A stretch of 64,000 nucleotides of DNA from Agrypnia vestita (GCA_016648135.1 JADDOH010002088.1:62001-126000), one strand, 5' to 3'. Counted from the first letter of the stretch, positions 12,701 to 22,485 are shown. Notes: a model not told the origin generated them from the letters alone. Numbers and translations are program-made.

Positions 12701-13675
12701 GAAAGCTCTCTGTATAAAAAGAAGTATAAGAACAATTTGACATCTGAAGAAACATGCTTACTTAAACCTGATCAACACTGTCAAGAGGCAGACAAACAAA
12801 AACAAAGCGCAAGTTTCTTAAATGTACCGAAGAACACTCGGCCCGCACATAAAATGTACGGCAGCACCAAACATCTTTTCAAGCAAGCTGCGGTTGATAA
12901 TGATGGTCTAGAAGAATCCAGCCTGCTACTGCCACCCAGTTGCGATACGACTATAGATAGAGCTCTTCCGTTCTTGAGGGTTGAAATACCCACAGAATAT
13001 AAACCTACTGTAAATAAGCAGCAATATTCTCCAGCTGGTCCATCATCTCTAATGATAGACCCAAATAAATCCAAATCATCTTTTGTACAAATAGAAATTC
13101 AATCGCAATCACCTACTGAGAAACAACCGACAGACTCTGTTCTAAATATGAGTGAGATATCTTCTTCAAAACATTTTTCACCTCCAAATATTATCGCAGA
13201 AAGTGACTTCGGAGCACCTCCTATATCAGAAGAAGAAAGCATAAGAAAAGTCATAGCCGAAAGGCGAAAAATTGATCTGATGAAACCTGACTACAGCTCA
13301 TTCACACCCACTTCTACATCACATGGTACTACGCAAGTTCTCATAGAGAGCTGTCAATCACCTACCGATGGACTATCAAACCTGATGACTACACAACCGA
13401 GAGTGAAAAATGACAGGCATTTGAGTGCTGACAGAATGTCCGCCGCTAACTTCAGCACCAGTGGAGAGTCTGGTGAATTCCTGCTAGGACAGAGAAGCTC
13501 GGAGTCCTATGAAGAAACTAGTGACGAACAAGGACTTACCAACAATAGTGCATCAACAGCCGTTGTGGACAAAACTAATAGCATCAATGATGCTGACGAA
13601 TTAGACTGTTTAATAGTTGTTTCTAGTGAAGATAAAGAAGGAAATGAGAATGATAACGCAACTAGAGACTGTTAA
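584..13675 (+). CDS. Ca-alpha1T: T-type (Cav3) voltage-gated calcium channel alpha-1 subunit, 3' part (11 exons)
   Basis: Exons 584-731, 817-1189, 2290-2482, 3268-3417, 3708-3869, 6382-6600, 6707-6899, 7496-8065, 9939-10168, 10277-10450 and 12089-13675 join in one frame (3,999 nt, 1,332 residues plus stop). All introns are GT-AG. The protein is the pore-forming subunit of a low-voltage-activated Ca2+ channel in the plasma membrane. The part seen runs from the II-III linker through domains III and IV to the C terminus. Two features identify the T-type: the domain III P-loop reads [11 protein letters not shown] and the domain IV P-loop reads ATGDNWNGI, so both selectivity-filter positions are Asp. 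That is the EEDD pattern of Cav3, not the EEEE of high-voltage-activated channels. Both S4 helices keep regularly spaced Arg/Lys. Domains I and II lie upstream of the window. The Drosophila family member is Ca-alpha1T; orthology is inferred. The frame is unbroken despite many intronic transposons. Confidence 0.93.
817..1189 (+). CDS. Ca-alpha1T: Channel exon: II-III linker, end
   Basis: 373 nt, acceptor TTACAG at 811-816, donor AATAG|GTAAGA. It encodes an Asn/Gln/Ser-rich low-complexity linker. It ends in a charged segment ([12 protein letters not shown]) at the place where Cav3 channels carry a conserved CLxER motif just before transmembrane helix IIIS1. The last codon is split with exon 2290-2482. 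Confidence 0.8.
1392..2097 (+). mobile_element. Fold-back DNA element (~180-bp inverted arms) carrying a nested SINE
   Basis: The arms 1392-1557 and about 1925-2097 are inverted copies of each other at roughly 80% by eye. The outer ends read TTAAGATAAATTATA. Each end abuts TTAA (1388-1391 and 2098-2101), a possible 4-bp target duplication, but the ends themselves also begin TTAA so the boundary is ambiguous. No transposase is present. It lies in the intron before channel domain III. The left arm is interrupted by the SINE at 1558-1727. Confidence 0.7.
1558..1727 (+). mobile_element. tRNA-derived SINE, copy 1
   Basis: An A-box-like TAGCCCAGCGGG lies near 1565 and a perfect B box, GGTTCGATTCC, at 1609-1619. 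Together they form an RNA polymerase III type-2 promoter. The tRNA-like head is followed by an unrelated body and an A-rich end. The same B box and the 3' motif ATTGGGCCT...GGCC recur in copy 2 at 43.7-43.9 kb. The ends are set by comparing the interrupted left arm of the surrounding fold-back element with its intact right arm. Confidence 0.75.
2290..2482 (+). CDS. Ca-alpha1T: Channel exon: domain III S1-S2
   Basis: 193 nt. It encodes IIIS1 ([20 protein letters not shown]) and the start of IIIS2 ([13 protein letters not shown]), ending phase 0 at AAG|GTAGGT. The NCIT/A-MERP segment after S1 is characteristic of Cav3 domain III. Confidence 0.93.
2483..3267 (+). other. Intron, no recognisable element
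   Basis: AT-rich intron of 785 bp between the S1-S2 and S2-S4 exons of domain III. It has homopolymer runs but no clear coding sequence or inverted repeat. Confidence 0.6.
3268..3417 (+). CDS. Ca-alpha1T: Channel exon: domain III S2-S3
   Basis: 150 nt, phase 0 at both ends. It encodes the end of S2, the S2-S3 loop with GWNIMDG, and S3 ([15 protein letters not shown]), ending at the start of S4 (FGILR|). The Asp in the WNxxDG motif is the conserved S3 counter-charge of voltage sensors. Confidence 0.93.
3708..3869 (+). CDS. Ca-alpha1T: Channel exon: domain III S4-S5
   Basis: 162 nt, phase 0. It encodes the IIIS4 voltage sensor with Arg every third residue ([16 protein letters not shown]), the S4-S5 linker and S5 ([19 protein letters not shown]). 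The donor is CAG|GTAACA. The following intron (3870-6381) is the most transposon-rich of the channel. Confidence 0.95.
3935..4111 (+). mobile_element. LINE 3'-end fragment, split by a mariner
   Basis: About 3950-4057 is a diverged copy of the last codons and stop region of the LINE at 45.4-46.7 kb ([16 protein letters not shown] is readable). The 3' UTR is cut at 4111 by the mariner and resumes at 5393, ending in an AATAAATAAATTGAATTGAA tail at about 5464. The LINE therefore inserted first and the mariner later, at a TA. Confidence 0.75.
4112..5392 (-). mobile_element. Mariner (cecropia-type) copy A, inactivated
   Basis: 1,281 bp with inverted ends TTAGGTCCTTACATATGAAA, flanked by TA at 4110-4111 and 5393-5394. 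It closely matches copy B at 28608-29893. It sits antisense to the channel gene in the intron between IIIS5 and the domain III pore exon. Confidence 0.95.
4189..5204 (-). pseudogene. Mariner transposase pseudogene
   Basis: Minus-strand reading frame homologous along its whole length to the intact 339-residue transposase of copy B. Comparison shows four length changes: a 4-nt loss near 4975, 1-nt losses near 4667 and 4511, and 2 extra A's in the run at 4261-4269. The net -4 matches the 1,016 versus 1,020 nt lengths. These break the frame, so no functional protein is expected. The HTH region and the pieces around the DDD catalytic residues are still readable in separate frames. Confidence 0.93.
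5393..5466 (+). mobile_element. Remainder of the split LINE 3' tail
   Basis: Continuation of the LINE fragment that ends at 4111. It is AT-rich 3' UTR sequence and terminates in ATTGAATTGAA, the same tail seen at 46.66 kb and, inverted, at 42.12 kb. Confidence 0.65.
5467..6095. mobile_element. RTE-like LINE fragment with 5' inversion
   Basis: 5467-5780 read on the minus strand gives the end of a reverse transcriptase ([36 protein letters not shown]). 5780-6075 read on the plus strand gives the segment that should follow it ([15 protein letters not shown], then [14 protein letters not shown]). Adjacent parts of one ORF in opposite orientation are what twin priming during retrotransposition produces. 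Several stops and frameshifts are present, so the copy is dead. Confidence 0.75.
6382..6600 (+). CDS. Ca-alpha1T: Channel exon: domain III pore loop
   Basis: 219 nt, phase 0. It encodes the IIIS5-P extracellular turret, with Cys residues and an Asn-Lys-Thr glycosylation sequon, and the P-loop [20 protein letters not shown]. The Asp of SSRDGW is the domain III filter residue. It ends DAVGVDQQ|, a conserved Cav3 motif. Confidence 0.96.
6707..6899 (+). CDS. Ca-alpha1T: Channel exon: domain III S6 and III-IV linker
   Basis: 193 nt. It encodes IIIS6 ([15 protein letters not shown]) and a highly charged linker rich in Glu, Lys and Arg. The donor is A|GTAAGT; the split codon is completed by AA in the next exon. 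Reading through the donor gives a short in-frame extension to 6967, which is not expected to be used. Confidence 0.95.
6985..7055 (+). repeat. Relic of the Harbinger-MITE core
   Basis: AAAGCATAGATTTTCG...CCACCAATCAAA matches the internal part of the 145-bp MITE copies at 40234 and 50977 but lacks their inverted ends. It is a diverged or truncated intronic copy. Confidence 0.5.
7496..8065 (+). CDS. Ca-alpha1T: Channel exon: domain IV S1-S5
   Basis: 570 nt, the largest membrane exon. It encodes IVS1 ([20 protein letters not shown]), S2 ([17 protein letters not shown]), S3 with [12 protein letters not shown], the S4 sensor ([20 protein letters not shown]) and S5 ([20 protein letters not shown]). 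The donor is CAAG|GTAAGC. Confidence 0.96.
8279..9014 (+). mobile_element. Penelope-like element remnant with inverted terminal repeats
   Basis: About 130-bp inverted repeats (8279-8412 and 8886-9014) flank a short ORF with a GIY-YIG endonuclease start. The terminal repeats contain TACCGGTTTCGAC/GTCGAAAC..GGTA and a hairpin immediately before GAAA, as in the hammerhead-ribozyme-bearing pseudo-LTRs of Penelope-like retroelements. No reverse transcriptase remains, so this is a 5'-deleted copy. It lies in the channel intron 8066-9938. Confidence 0.8.
8440..8884 (+). pseudogene. GIY-YIG endonuclease fragment of a Penelope-like element
   Basis: The open frame includes [19 protein letters not shown] (from about 8489), the GIY and YVG motifs with the intervening Cys pair typical of Penelope endonucleases, followed by FKTRIREH and a C-terminal HLLETGHTF segment. 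The polymerase domain that should precede it is missing. The 3' end contains a 26-bp tandem duplication rich in C (about 8808-8860). Not expected to be functional alone. Confidence 0.8.
9316..9583. mobile_element. Snapback MITE
   Basis: Inverted arms begin GGGTATAAAAGCAAAGGCAG (left, from 9325) and end with the reverse complement at 9574. About 95 bp of each arm can be aligned, sharing AATGTACTGAATTC and ACTAATTTA blocks. No coding capacity. The superfamily is not determined. Confidence 0.7.
9939..10168 (+). CDS. Ca-alpha1T: Channel exon: domain IV pore loop and S6
   Basis: 230 nt. P-loop [20 protein letters not shown] with the domain IV filter Asp, then Cys-rich [12 protein letters not shown], then IVS6 ([20 protein letters not shown] across the junction). 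The donor is GCG|GTGAGT. Confidence 0.96.
10277..10450 (+). CDS. Ca-alpha1T: Channel exon: proximal C-terminal tail
   Basis: 174 nt, phase 0. It starts [18 protein letters not shown], the conserved post-IVS6 segment, then a Glu-rich likely coiled-coil stretch. The donor AAG|GTTGGT is weak but keeps the frame of the last exon. A second possible donor near 10471 would shift that exon into a frame that stops after about 135 codons. Confidence 0.85.
10451..12088 (+). other. Last channel intron, no recognisable element
   Basis: 1.64 kb of AT-rich intron with homopolymer runs (for example T's near 11815). No coding sequence or convincing transposon end was recognised. Confidence 0.55.
12089..13675 (+). 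CDS. Ca-alpha1T: Channel last exon: distal C-terminal tail
   Basis: 1,587 nt coding 528 residues plus TAA. It begins VHSLPADF, resembling the HSLPND segment in the vertebrate Cav3 tail, which supports the acceptor CAACAG|GTT. The tail is Ser/Thr-rich and probably disordered. It contains four tandem 15-16-residue repeats of the form (S/T)R(D/E)xSTESYxxRR (12290-12469), candidate phosphorylation sites. A second frame is open for 137 codons at the 5' end of the exon; the splice phase and the length of the chosen frame decide against it. Confidence 0.9.
   Translation, partial: VHSLPADFVYSAPSGRNSIQLYGGSPLVPRAALRRLQYLGTRRQTLHAPRISAAFIARSLDHSRGFLSRDASTESYHARRRLSREPSTESYQVRRLLTRDSSTESYSARRHHLTRESSTDSYQNRRLRKRMDSITSDTAQEKTASTTNVLYEEEPCFIDEDDENVGERTAVIMESKEPEKDLTGKALALNARKDSEDTELPLKRESSLYKKKYKNNLTSEETCLLKPDQHCQEADKQKQSASFLNVPKNTRPAHKMYGSTKHLFKQAAVDNDGLEESSLLLPPSCDTTIDRALPFLRVEIPTEYKPTVNKQQYSPAGPSSLMIDPNKSKSSFVQIEIQSQSPTEKQPTDSVLNMSEISSSKHFSPPNIIAESDFGAPPISEEESIRKVIAERRKIDLMKPDYSSFTPTSTSHGTTQVLIESCQSPTDGLSNLMTTQPRVKNDRHLSADRMSAANFSTSGESGEFLLGQRSSESYEETSDEQGLTNNSASTAVVDKTNSINDADELDCLIVVSSEDKEGNENDNATRDC
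12290..12469 (+). repeat. Four tandem 45-48-nt coding repeats (STESY motif)
   Basis: Units at residue level are [46 protein letters not shown] and [15 protein letters not shown]. Codons differ between units while STESY is kept, consistent with selection on the protein. RxxST is a basophilic kinase-like pattern. The function is inferred only. Confidence 0.85.
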
Positions 13676-16600
13676 CTCCCGTGTGGCTGGCCACACCGAA
13701 ATAAAAAATAATTGTAGTCGTTATTACTTACAAAAAAAACAATTTGTATATTTTTAATAGGACTTATTATAAATTTAATAGGAAAAACAAATTATAAATT
13801 GACTAAACAAGTCTGTGCCACAAGTTAAGAGAAAAATTTTAGGAACAGATTTAGTGAATTATAGAAATATTAATTATTGAACACCTTCATGAAATGTATA
13901 AATGTTGCTTTATGTGATGTGATCACCAGTGGCCGGCCTACTTGGGTTATGTTAGATAAAATATTGTTTAAAAAATTGTAATATCAATTAATTGAGACAT
14001 TGTGTGTGGTCCAAACAATATGCACCCCTATATTGTGCTGGGAAGATCCAATCTTCATACATTTACCAAATTAGATGATTGTGTACGACACAATAACCTG
14101 TGATGATATTTAAAACAATTAAAAGTGACATTTTAAATGAAGGTGCTTAAAATCAAAATGTGGTGAAGAAAATATTTATTATTATTTAAGCATGTTATCT
14201 CTTGGATATTTTATAAAAAAAAAAATTTTTAATAATCTATAAATGAAATTGAAATGGGAAAATTTCCTGCAATTTAATCCATCATCCATTTTAAAGGTCA
14301 TGCAAAGCTATAAGTGAATCTATATTTTATTTGGAATGTATTGAACGGGAATTGTAAGACTACATTTACGCAAAACAAAAGGTATTTTTCTACATTACGT
14401 AGTTCAGTAGCAAACGTGAGACAAAGAAGTTGTACAACTTTTAAATTCAATTGTGAGAAATACAATTTACTCCACTTGTAGACTATATGTGTATCATACT
14501 TTAGAGTAAAAATGTGCAGTGAGAACTTAACCCATTTACAGATACGTTTGGCAGATACATTACGAAAATGTTTTAAAATTATTTATATGTGTACATTGAA
14601 AATATTAAATCATTATTTTTTGTACTAAACTATCATAAGTCGGATTTCTTTTACGATGACACTAAACAACGACTGACAAGGTAGCAATGATCTTTCAGTA
14701 AAGAAAATGTTTGAGAAATAATCAAAAATTGTCTTTGTTAATTAGACATCTCTAATCCTGCTACTATTTATACCCTTCATGGGCAGTTTCTTTTTTTTTG
14801 CAAATAGGAAATTATGAAATAGTAAAGATTATGCTTACGTACACACTATCAATCTATAATCAAAACAAGTAAGAAAATAAACAACTGCAGTCAACAATTT
14901 GAATGCATCGGTCAAGTAGCGGTAAAAGGGTTAAGGTCGTTTAAATATCAAATTAATATTTTCCCTAACATCTTTTAGTACACAAGTAACTGTTTATTTT
15001 CTTCAGTAAAATTACACTTATTCATATTCTGATTAATTATAGTTTTTTTTGATCAATTGTATCATTTTAGTTATATATGTAGGGTACAACAGCCAAAATC
15101 TTCCAAAAATTCATCGTCTGGCTTTGTTCCAAAACAGTTTGAAAATCTCATCGCACAAATGATTTAATTGTCATTATTTTTAAATATTATTTTTAAAATT
15201 AATAGAATTTTACAGAAAAAAAATCGCTAATTTAAAAAAAATTCTCAAATAAAATTTAGCTTACAATTTACAATGATTTCACCTTGATTAAAAAATATTT
15301 ATTATATATTAATTAGTATTGCTGGGAAACAAGATTATAATTTAATGGTTGTAAGCGCCACTATATTTTCTTGCCAAATTATACATTAGTGTATCGATTG
15401 GTTTCAACATAAGCAATATTTTTGATGTAATCAAATTAATCGACCGAAAATATTTTTCATAAAAACCACAAAAAAATATTCAAAAACATATACACATATT
15501 TCTCAAATGTAAATAATAATTAATTTTCATGCTGTACCAACTTTGTTTTACCTAGATATATTTTGAATCTTCCTAATTCTGTTTAACAAATTCAATGTAC
15601 GAACGCCAGGTAAAATTGACAATAAGCTTCATTTGTGAAAATTATATAAATTAAATATGTAACTTTCATTGGAGCTAAAATGATTTTGAATGTGCGTGAA
15701 CCAAAAAATAAGAGCAATAAATGCACATTGTCAAATAATTTAAAAATAACATTTGAACAAGCGTTCCTGCCGTTCTTGAATTTATGAAAATTTTATCTTC
15801 GCCTTAAACAGAGTCTTAAAAGAAAAATCTATGGTTTTATATTTGTAAAAGTTTATGATGTATTTAAAATAACAGACTATGTCGCAACTTTTATCTATAT
15901 TAAAAGGTTATTTTTCGCGTATCGGATCGGATTGAAAGTCAATTTTAGAAATCGTAAGTTTTTATCAAAAAAGTTCTTCATTTATTGAGTATGTACTCAA
16001 GAAATTTCCATGTTTCTATTATCTTAATATGCGGCGCTGAATTATTGATGAATTAGTCAAGAATTTGGTAGAAATAAACATTTTTTCAATAACTCTGTGC
16101 ATAAAACAGATTCCATGGAAATAATTATTAGATAAAAATTTAAGTCTAAAGACAATGGAATTAAAAATAAATCTGCTACAAAACAATTATAATATTTATT
16201 TAAAAATTGATGCATAAAGAATTGAAATCTGTGGGTCGTTATTTAAAAAATATGGACGCTCCACTTCATTAAGTAATGGATGTATTTTTACTAAAAATAT
16301 AATAACATTTAGTACCTTAATTGAATATACTCGATGTCAAAAAATCACGGAATCTACTGCTACTCTTTATGCATTTATAATTTAATGTAAAATATGAGAT
16401 GGTGCAGAAATCATTTTATGTTGAGGATTTGAGAACCTCCGAATGGATTTTCCACTAGCAATTCCCTCCTTTGTACCAAGTTTGTTCGCGAAGCATTAAG
16501 CATTCTGGGGGTCTTCATATTTGAAGAAACATTTTGGTCATTTTAAATCCACATCAGGATACTTTTCTCAATCTAAAATTTTTGGTTCCCAATGTATTAT

Positions 16601-18173
16601 TTTAATAACCCAAACAGAAAGGACAAATCAGGACTAAACGGGAAAGAATGGCCAACCTTCATTTACTGTACTTAGCTTACCTTAATTAGCTGTACGGGCA
16701 TTGTCGGGGGGAAAAACTGATAGTATACAGATATACATTTTATAATTGAAAAGCAATTAAATAAATTATTTTTTAAAAGAAGTTTTATTACCATGCAAAT
16801 ATAAATATTAAGTGAATTCTGTACCCATGATTTGGAACAGGCCGAAGGGTGCTTGTGATTTAAAAAACCAAGCTTATCTCACAAAAAACGGTTGCAAATT
16901 TTATTGTCTACCATTTTAAAAAAATAAATATGGAAATATTGACAAAATCAGATTGACAAAACCTTATTTTTGCTCTCCTGTAAAGTTCGAAATAATCACT
17001 TATGTGCTTTTGGCTGAGGCTCGATATGTATCATAATAAAGTCCAGATCAAATTTTAACATCTATACAATCCATAAACAAAATTTACATATGAAGAATCT
17101 TCAATGCATGTTCTCGGTAAAATCACTGATGCTTCAGAAAGAATTACAGAGATAGTTTGTAGGAAAAGATTTATAACCCCTGAATTAACTCATTTTCTCT
17201 TGAAACTGATGAAAAATTTTTCTCGAAACAAAGCAGAGTACAAAATTACCACCATATTACTACTCATCTATAATATGTTGTGTGGAGAACAGACAACGTG
17301 CTGCGAGACTTAATGAAAAACTTCATCCGTGTAAACACATTCTTAAAATCTGAATTATGAATGGGTATAAATAAACGATATTCATTTTCAATAAATTCAC
17401 AGTTGCAGTTTAGAAGATACAAAAAAAACACATATTCGGAAAATGTTGAGTATTTTTCAATACAATTTTGGATTCTGGAAAGAATATGTGCATGTAGAAT
17501 TCACGAGAATCTCAAAACACCAAAATAAATTATAAAAACATAACTTTCTCTACCATCCATCATATAATGGTTAGATAGAAGGATTAAAAATCAATTATAA
17601 ATATATTTTCAGCTTATGTTCCATGATGCGTAACTTCGTTTTAAATAATTTAAAACAGAGTAAATGTTGAAAAGGGGGAAAACAAAGAATGTTATGAATA
17701 TTTCCAGTTGGCACCGAAAAACACATCTCAAATAAAGGATTTATTCATTATGTAACATAAGTTGATAACAGTATTCATCTCTGTTTATAATTAAAATTAA
17801 TTGCAAATATTTATAAATGTACTAGGAAAAAATTAATTCAAAACGGAGAAAAAAATTTAATTCAAAAATGATAGAGTTGTTGAATAGCTGATTTTATTGA
17901 AGCAGATGTTATTCAATTTGTAATAAAAAGTCGTTAGCGAAATGTAAACATAGTTATCGATTAAAATAAATTTAAAAGATTGAGCTTCATCGATGTAGGC
18001 CTACTGTTGAACCTGTTTCACTAGTATTGTGTAGACATGTGAACATAACACTAGTATTGTGTAGTTCACAGTTCACATGAAAATAAAAAATGTCCACCTC
18101 TTCATTCTGATGAACAAGGCATAGATGGGTAAAAGCAACATTCATCTGCATATTTTTAAGAATCTTTCTGGTA

Positions 18174-18316
18174 CAGTAGCCCGCAAACATCTTGAAATTT
18201 TACGGCATAGTGGGGGGAAATTTGCGCATGTACCATTCCACCAAAGAGACCCAAATTTTGTCTTCTGCGCATTCCCCCACTACGCCAAAGAATTTCAAGA
18301 AGTTTGCCGGCAACTG
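18174..18316. mobile_element. 143-bp MITE with TA target duplication
   Basis: Inverted ends CAGTAGCCCGCAAACATCTT and its imperfect complement (CAGTTGCCGGCAAACTTCTT on the other strand). Flanked by TA at 18172-18173 and 18317-18318. Arms of about 60 bp share AGTGGGGG. Non-coding. Confidence 0.8.
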
Positions 18317-19289
18317 TATCATGTATACCAATCTGCTGCAATTTTTTTGTAAAAATGTTTTGCCCGTATGTGAAGACAACAGGAATACATATTTCGACAT
18401 TCTGAAGAAAAATATGACAATTGTCAGTCTATCGGTCATCTGACCTTCCAATTTGCTTTATTTTGAATTAGGGAACATTTTCAAATATTATTTTATTTTC
18501 AAAACAATTAATGGCATGCCAGTTGAAATAACAATGAATCATTTCCTCCTCTAACTGCTCCAATTGCAGAATGATCTCCTTCGGGATAGTAAAAATAACT
18601 GATAAGATAAATGTGTTTAGTCTTAATTGTGAAAATATTTACATGTATTTGAGAAAACAGCTTTTAGGGCGTTATAGCTCATTTGCAGGAATTGTATATG
18701 ACAATCATCTTACACCGCTGCATCCAACATGATACTGTCTCACATAACAAAAAATTTGTATTATATTTACTGTGTACCTATCTATCTATTTCATTATTCC
18801 AAATTGATTTATGAAGCACAACATAAAATTTGCCCTTTTTACATACATTATAAATATTTAAAAATTAGCTTCCGACAATCTGTACCAATCGGAATGGGAA
18901 ATATTTTGCTTTCGCAACAGGCTGTAAATTATTATCTGGTTGGCAATTAACTTTTTGACTGTAGTTTTTACGTACTTTTTTGGGCTAATGTCACTGATAA
19001 ATAACCTGGTGACGAACCACGGCACTAGATTCCAAAGTGTCAAGAAACCAAATGCAGAATTTTTTCCAGAGGGATACTTTCCACATAAGAAAACTCGTGC
19101 ACCATATTTGCAAGCGTAATAAGCGCAACATTTTTGCTATTTTCATTGCTTCAAAGTCGTGGTGCATAAAATATGCAAATTTTTTAAGTGGTTCTACATT
19201 TGAAAAAGAGCTTATATTCTAGTATGATTGAGAATAAGAAGATACTTTTTACAAAAAATATAATAATATTATATATAAATTATAATCTT

Positions 19290-19665
19290 GAACTATACAA
19301 CACTATTATAAAATCTCTTCATCCGGAGTTCTTGTGCCAACTCTAGTATATGGAAGTGAAGCCTGGAATTAGCAAAAAAGTATGAAGTATGTCACTCGGA
19401 AAATCTGTTTTCAATAAAGTAAGGAATGAACTAATTAGAAGTGAATGTGATGCTGGCTGTGGCGTGAAGAATAAAGAATAACTGAGATTGTTTTGTCATG
19501 TGGAACATATGAGCGAGAAGAGGAAAATAAAGAAAATATATGAGGCGAATGTTGAAGGCAGCAGAAAGGAAGGCATCCACGAAAGACTTGACTCGATCAG
19601 ATGATAAAGCGTCTTTTGTACCCAGGTAGAAAACTGAATACCTAGTCCATAAATCAAACGCATAC
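19290..19665 (+). mobile_element. Degenerate LINE reverse-transcriptase 3' fragment
   Basis: Readable remnants include VLVPTLVYGSEAW and a downstream region parallel to the LINE at 60.1-60.7 kb (both contain AAAATATATGAGGCGA.. GAAGGCAGCAGAAA). Many stops and frameshifts. Confidence 0.65.
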
Positions 19666-21602
19666 AATATGCCGAGTAAAAAATAAAATCCAAAATCACT
19701 ATCAGTTTAAAATAAGGATGCTCAGAATACGAATGGATGCAAATTACACAAGCAAATACGGTACACGTTGACTTATGTTGCTAAGCTAATAAATTTTTTT
19801 TTTTTTTTAAGATTCCGGTAATATACAAGTCTAACTAATTTTCCATATGGATTTCTCAACTTTATGGAAGGAACAGAATGTAAATGTGTGACCAAAAAAA
19901 TTTTTCCTGATACTATTGTATGAGTATTTGAGTTTAGTTTTGGTCTTGGAGCGAATTAAATGTGTTTATTTTGGGCGGTATAGCTGGTTAATAAATTGTA
20001 CAAAAGAAATTTAGTATCACGTAAGTTTCACATGTTTTATAAGAAATGTGAAACCACAGTTTCTGATGACATTTAGTAAAAAAATATTTAATTCAATTTT
20101 ATGTTCATGTGAAACAAATCTCTTTTTGACGATCTACATAAATCAAAAACAGATTGTATTGGATCTGTTGGTTTAAAAGGAATTATTAATGCTTTTAGTC
20201 AATTGTTCAAAGTAATCATTTGATAATCAAATTCAATATATTATACCTATACTTCTGTAAAAAATTTAAAATATTTAATTGTGAAATGAAAAATTTCATT
20301 ACTTTTAGTTTAATTTATTGACTATTACATATATTTAATTATTTTTTATCAATGTGGCTAAGAATAAAATCAAACTCGACAAATCACAAAATTATCATTA
20401 AAAAAATATACATCATTGAGTTTTACAAAAATTTGTTGAAAAAAATTTAGTATTTATATTTTTTATTTCAATATAGAAGATCTTTTTTAGATAGAGAAGG
20501 TCTTTAATATAAAAGCATCTGTATTTTTTATTTTAATATAGAAGATCTTCCAAAACTCTATTGATAAATTTATGTATATGGAAAAGGTTAAGTAAAGTGC
20601 TGAAACGCTTTGTTAATTAAATAGTATTTTAAAATGTTAAAATTTCAAAAAATCCCGGATGTTATTGAATGCAATTTTCTGAAGTTGGTATATTTTTTAT
20701 GTTGGGAAAAATTTCAGAAAATAATATTTTTTATTAGTACCCAAATAGAAATGTCTTGTCCATTTTGTTTGTATCTAAAATATATTTTTGGAAATCTAAA
20801 AAAATATCTTTTATTATATCTGTGATATTCATGCTATTTCTGTGTGAAAACTAAGATAATTTAATATGCTTTTTATTATCTCCAGTGCCATGTTGTACAA
20901 AAGTATCAAATTCATATAAACTCACAAATATAATAAAATATTTATAATTAATAGGCATCAGCAAAATGTATGAAAACAAATCCAATAAATGAAAGGATAT
21001 GTATATTTTCCTTCTGATGACTTGAATGTTGTGACTGTTTGATCAATTTATAAAATGAGCAATGCATTTAATAAAAATTGCAATACAAGTTAATCTTTTA
21101 CACAAACTTCCTTGTTTTCTTATAGATGATAAATAATTCTGTTTTCATGGCATACTTTAATATTCTATATACGACCTCCGCAAGGAAGTACTGTTTGACA
21201 ATGAATTGAAGCATATTGGAAATGAATGCTAGTTTAGCTGTTAAAATATGAAGACTTGTATAATTTACTGTAACAATGTCAATAACTAGCTATAAATTTC
21301 AAATATATATCTTATAAAATGTTCCCAACCTGTGCCTTCCCTTTGTAACTTACTATTTATTAAGATTATTTATTGTAAATACTCTTGGATTACGTACCTA
21401 CTGTTTTGTTAACTTTTCCACACAACAAGCAGGAACCATTGGCGTAACATTTCATCTGTTCTATCATTTCTTAAGTAAATTTAGATAAAATCTGAATATT
21501 TTGTTCTTTCGATTTTTAAAAATGTAAGTCTCGAAGCCAGTATAGACAATGTCTATTAATCAATAATGTTAAGTTTTAAAGTGTTAGATTGGTTGATGAT
21601 AC

Positions 21603-21642
21603 AATAAAACAAACATAGAATAAATTCTAATGAATATTTATT
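21603..21642. terminator. Convergent poly(A) signals of two genes
   Basis: AATAAA on the plus strand at 21603-21608 and 21619-21624 (channel side). AATAAA on the minus strand at 21637-21642 (LUC7L3 side), with further minus-strand signals near 21719 and 21771. If used, the two 3' ends would meet or overlap here. Confidence 0.45.
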
Positions 21643-22378
21643 TCAAAAAATTTCATACATTACTTTGGAGCTACAGTAATATTGTGAAACAATTTATATA
21701 GGAAAACAAAAATGGATACTTTATTACAAAGAAGAGTTTCAGATAAGTATAAATGACCGGAGAGAGTTATTTTATTGAAACAAAAACAAGTAAAGTCATT
21801 TATATTTACAAATTTCTAAAGATGAGCTTATCACATGCTAACAAACTAAAATTATCACATTGAGTGCTACAGCAGATTCATTAAATCTGAACATAGTCGA
21901 TGATTTTCTTTAAGGCCATTTTCTTACATAACAAATCAGGAGATAAAAAATAATATAAATACCTTCGTAATGGAGATTTTTGTTAAAACACAGATTATAT
22001 CCATCCATTAGTGCTTCTTAAACACAGGCTTTGTAGATCAATGCATAACATAAGCAAGTAGAAAAGTCCAATATTAAACACTTAACAGAATGTATCGCGC
22101 AGATTTCCAAAAATAGAATGGTTACTACTGAAGTAGAAAGAGAACAAATGACAGCAAGAAAAGTATCGGGAGGAAACAAAGGCTATTCCATTCTTGGGCC
22201 TCCACTCGAGGATTGCTTCATGCAAAATGTTACATTTCAAGTCACACCGAATACCATTAGACACACTGGGATGGCCCATCCAATAAAATGTGCGAATGTA
22301 GCAATGTAACAATTCACAGTTGCAAATATTTTTACTTAAAATTACACATGAAATCTCATTTTTTTTAAAAGATGTCAC
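21643..22378 (-). other. Possible terminal untranslated region of the LUC7L3 transcript
   Basis: Minus-strand sequence between the last predicted tail exon donor (22379) and the poly(A) signal at 21642. A 98-codon minus-strand frame (22082-22378) has no recognisable domain. If the tail exons are real, the last exon starts somewhere here; its acceptor was not settled. Confidence 0.3.
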
Positions 22379-22438
22379 CTCGAATCGCTCAGTTGACTGA
22401 TGTTAGGCAGGGTGCAGGACGCGGCGCGGAGGGAACCT
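22379..22438 (-). other. Putative LUC7L3 tail exon (untranslated)
   Basis: About 60 nt, GC-richer than its flanks. Acceptor ...ACAAACTCAAG| and donor TTCGAG|GTGACA on the minus strand. No +5G in the donor. Non-coding in the LUC7L3 context. Confidence 0.4.
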
Positions 22439-22485
22439 CTTGAGTTTGTGTGTCGAAAGGTGACCAGAGATGATGGTGGGTATAC

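Larger units (their letters stand above)
13676..21624 (+). other. Long 3' UTR / intergenic region of the channel gene
   Basis: There is a small palindrome (GTGTGGC-TG-GCCACAC, 13681-13696) and an AATAAA at about 13700 right after the stop, so a short 3' UTR is possible. Otherwise 8 kb of AT-rich sequence with no coding exon recognised, ending in AATAAA at 21603 and 21619. A MITE (18174-18316) and a dead LINE fragment (19290-19665) lie inside. Whether the transcript extends to 21.6 kb cannot be told from sequence. Confidence 0.45.

Noticed and set aside
17104..17313. 69-codon plus-strand frame in the channel 3' region
   Set aside because: No domain, no splice or start context; expected by chance in 8 kb.
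22082..22378. 98-codon minus-strand frame as a coding exon
   Set aside because: No recognisable domain; located where LUC7L3 untranslated sequence is expected.
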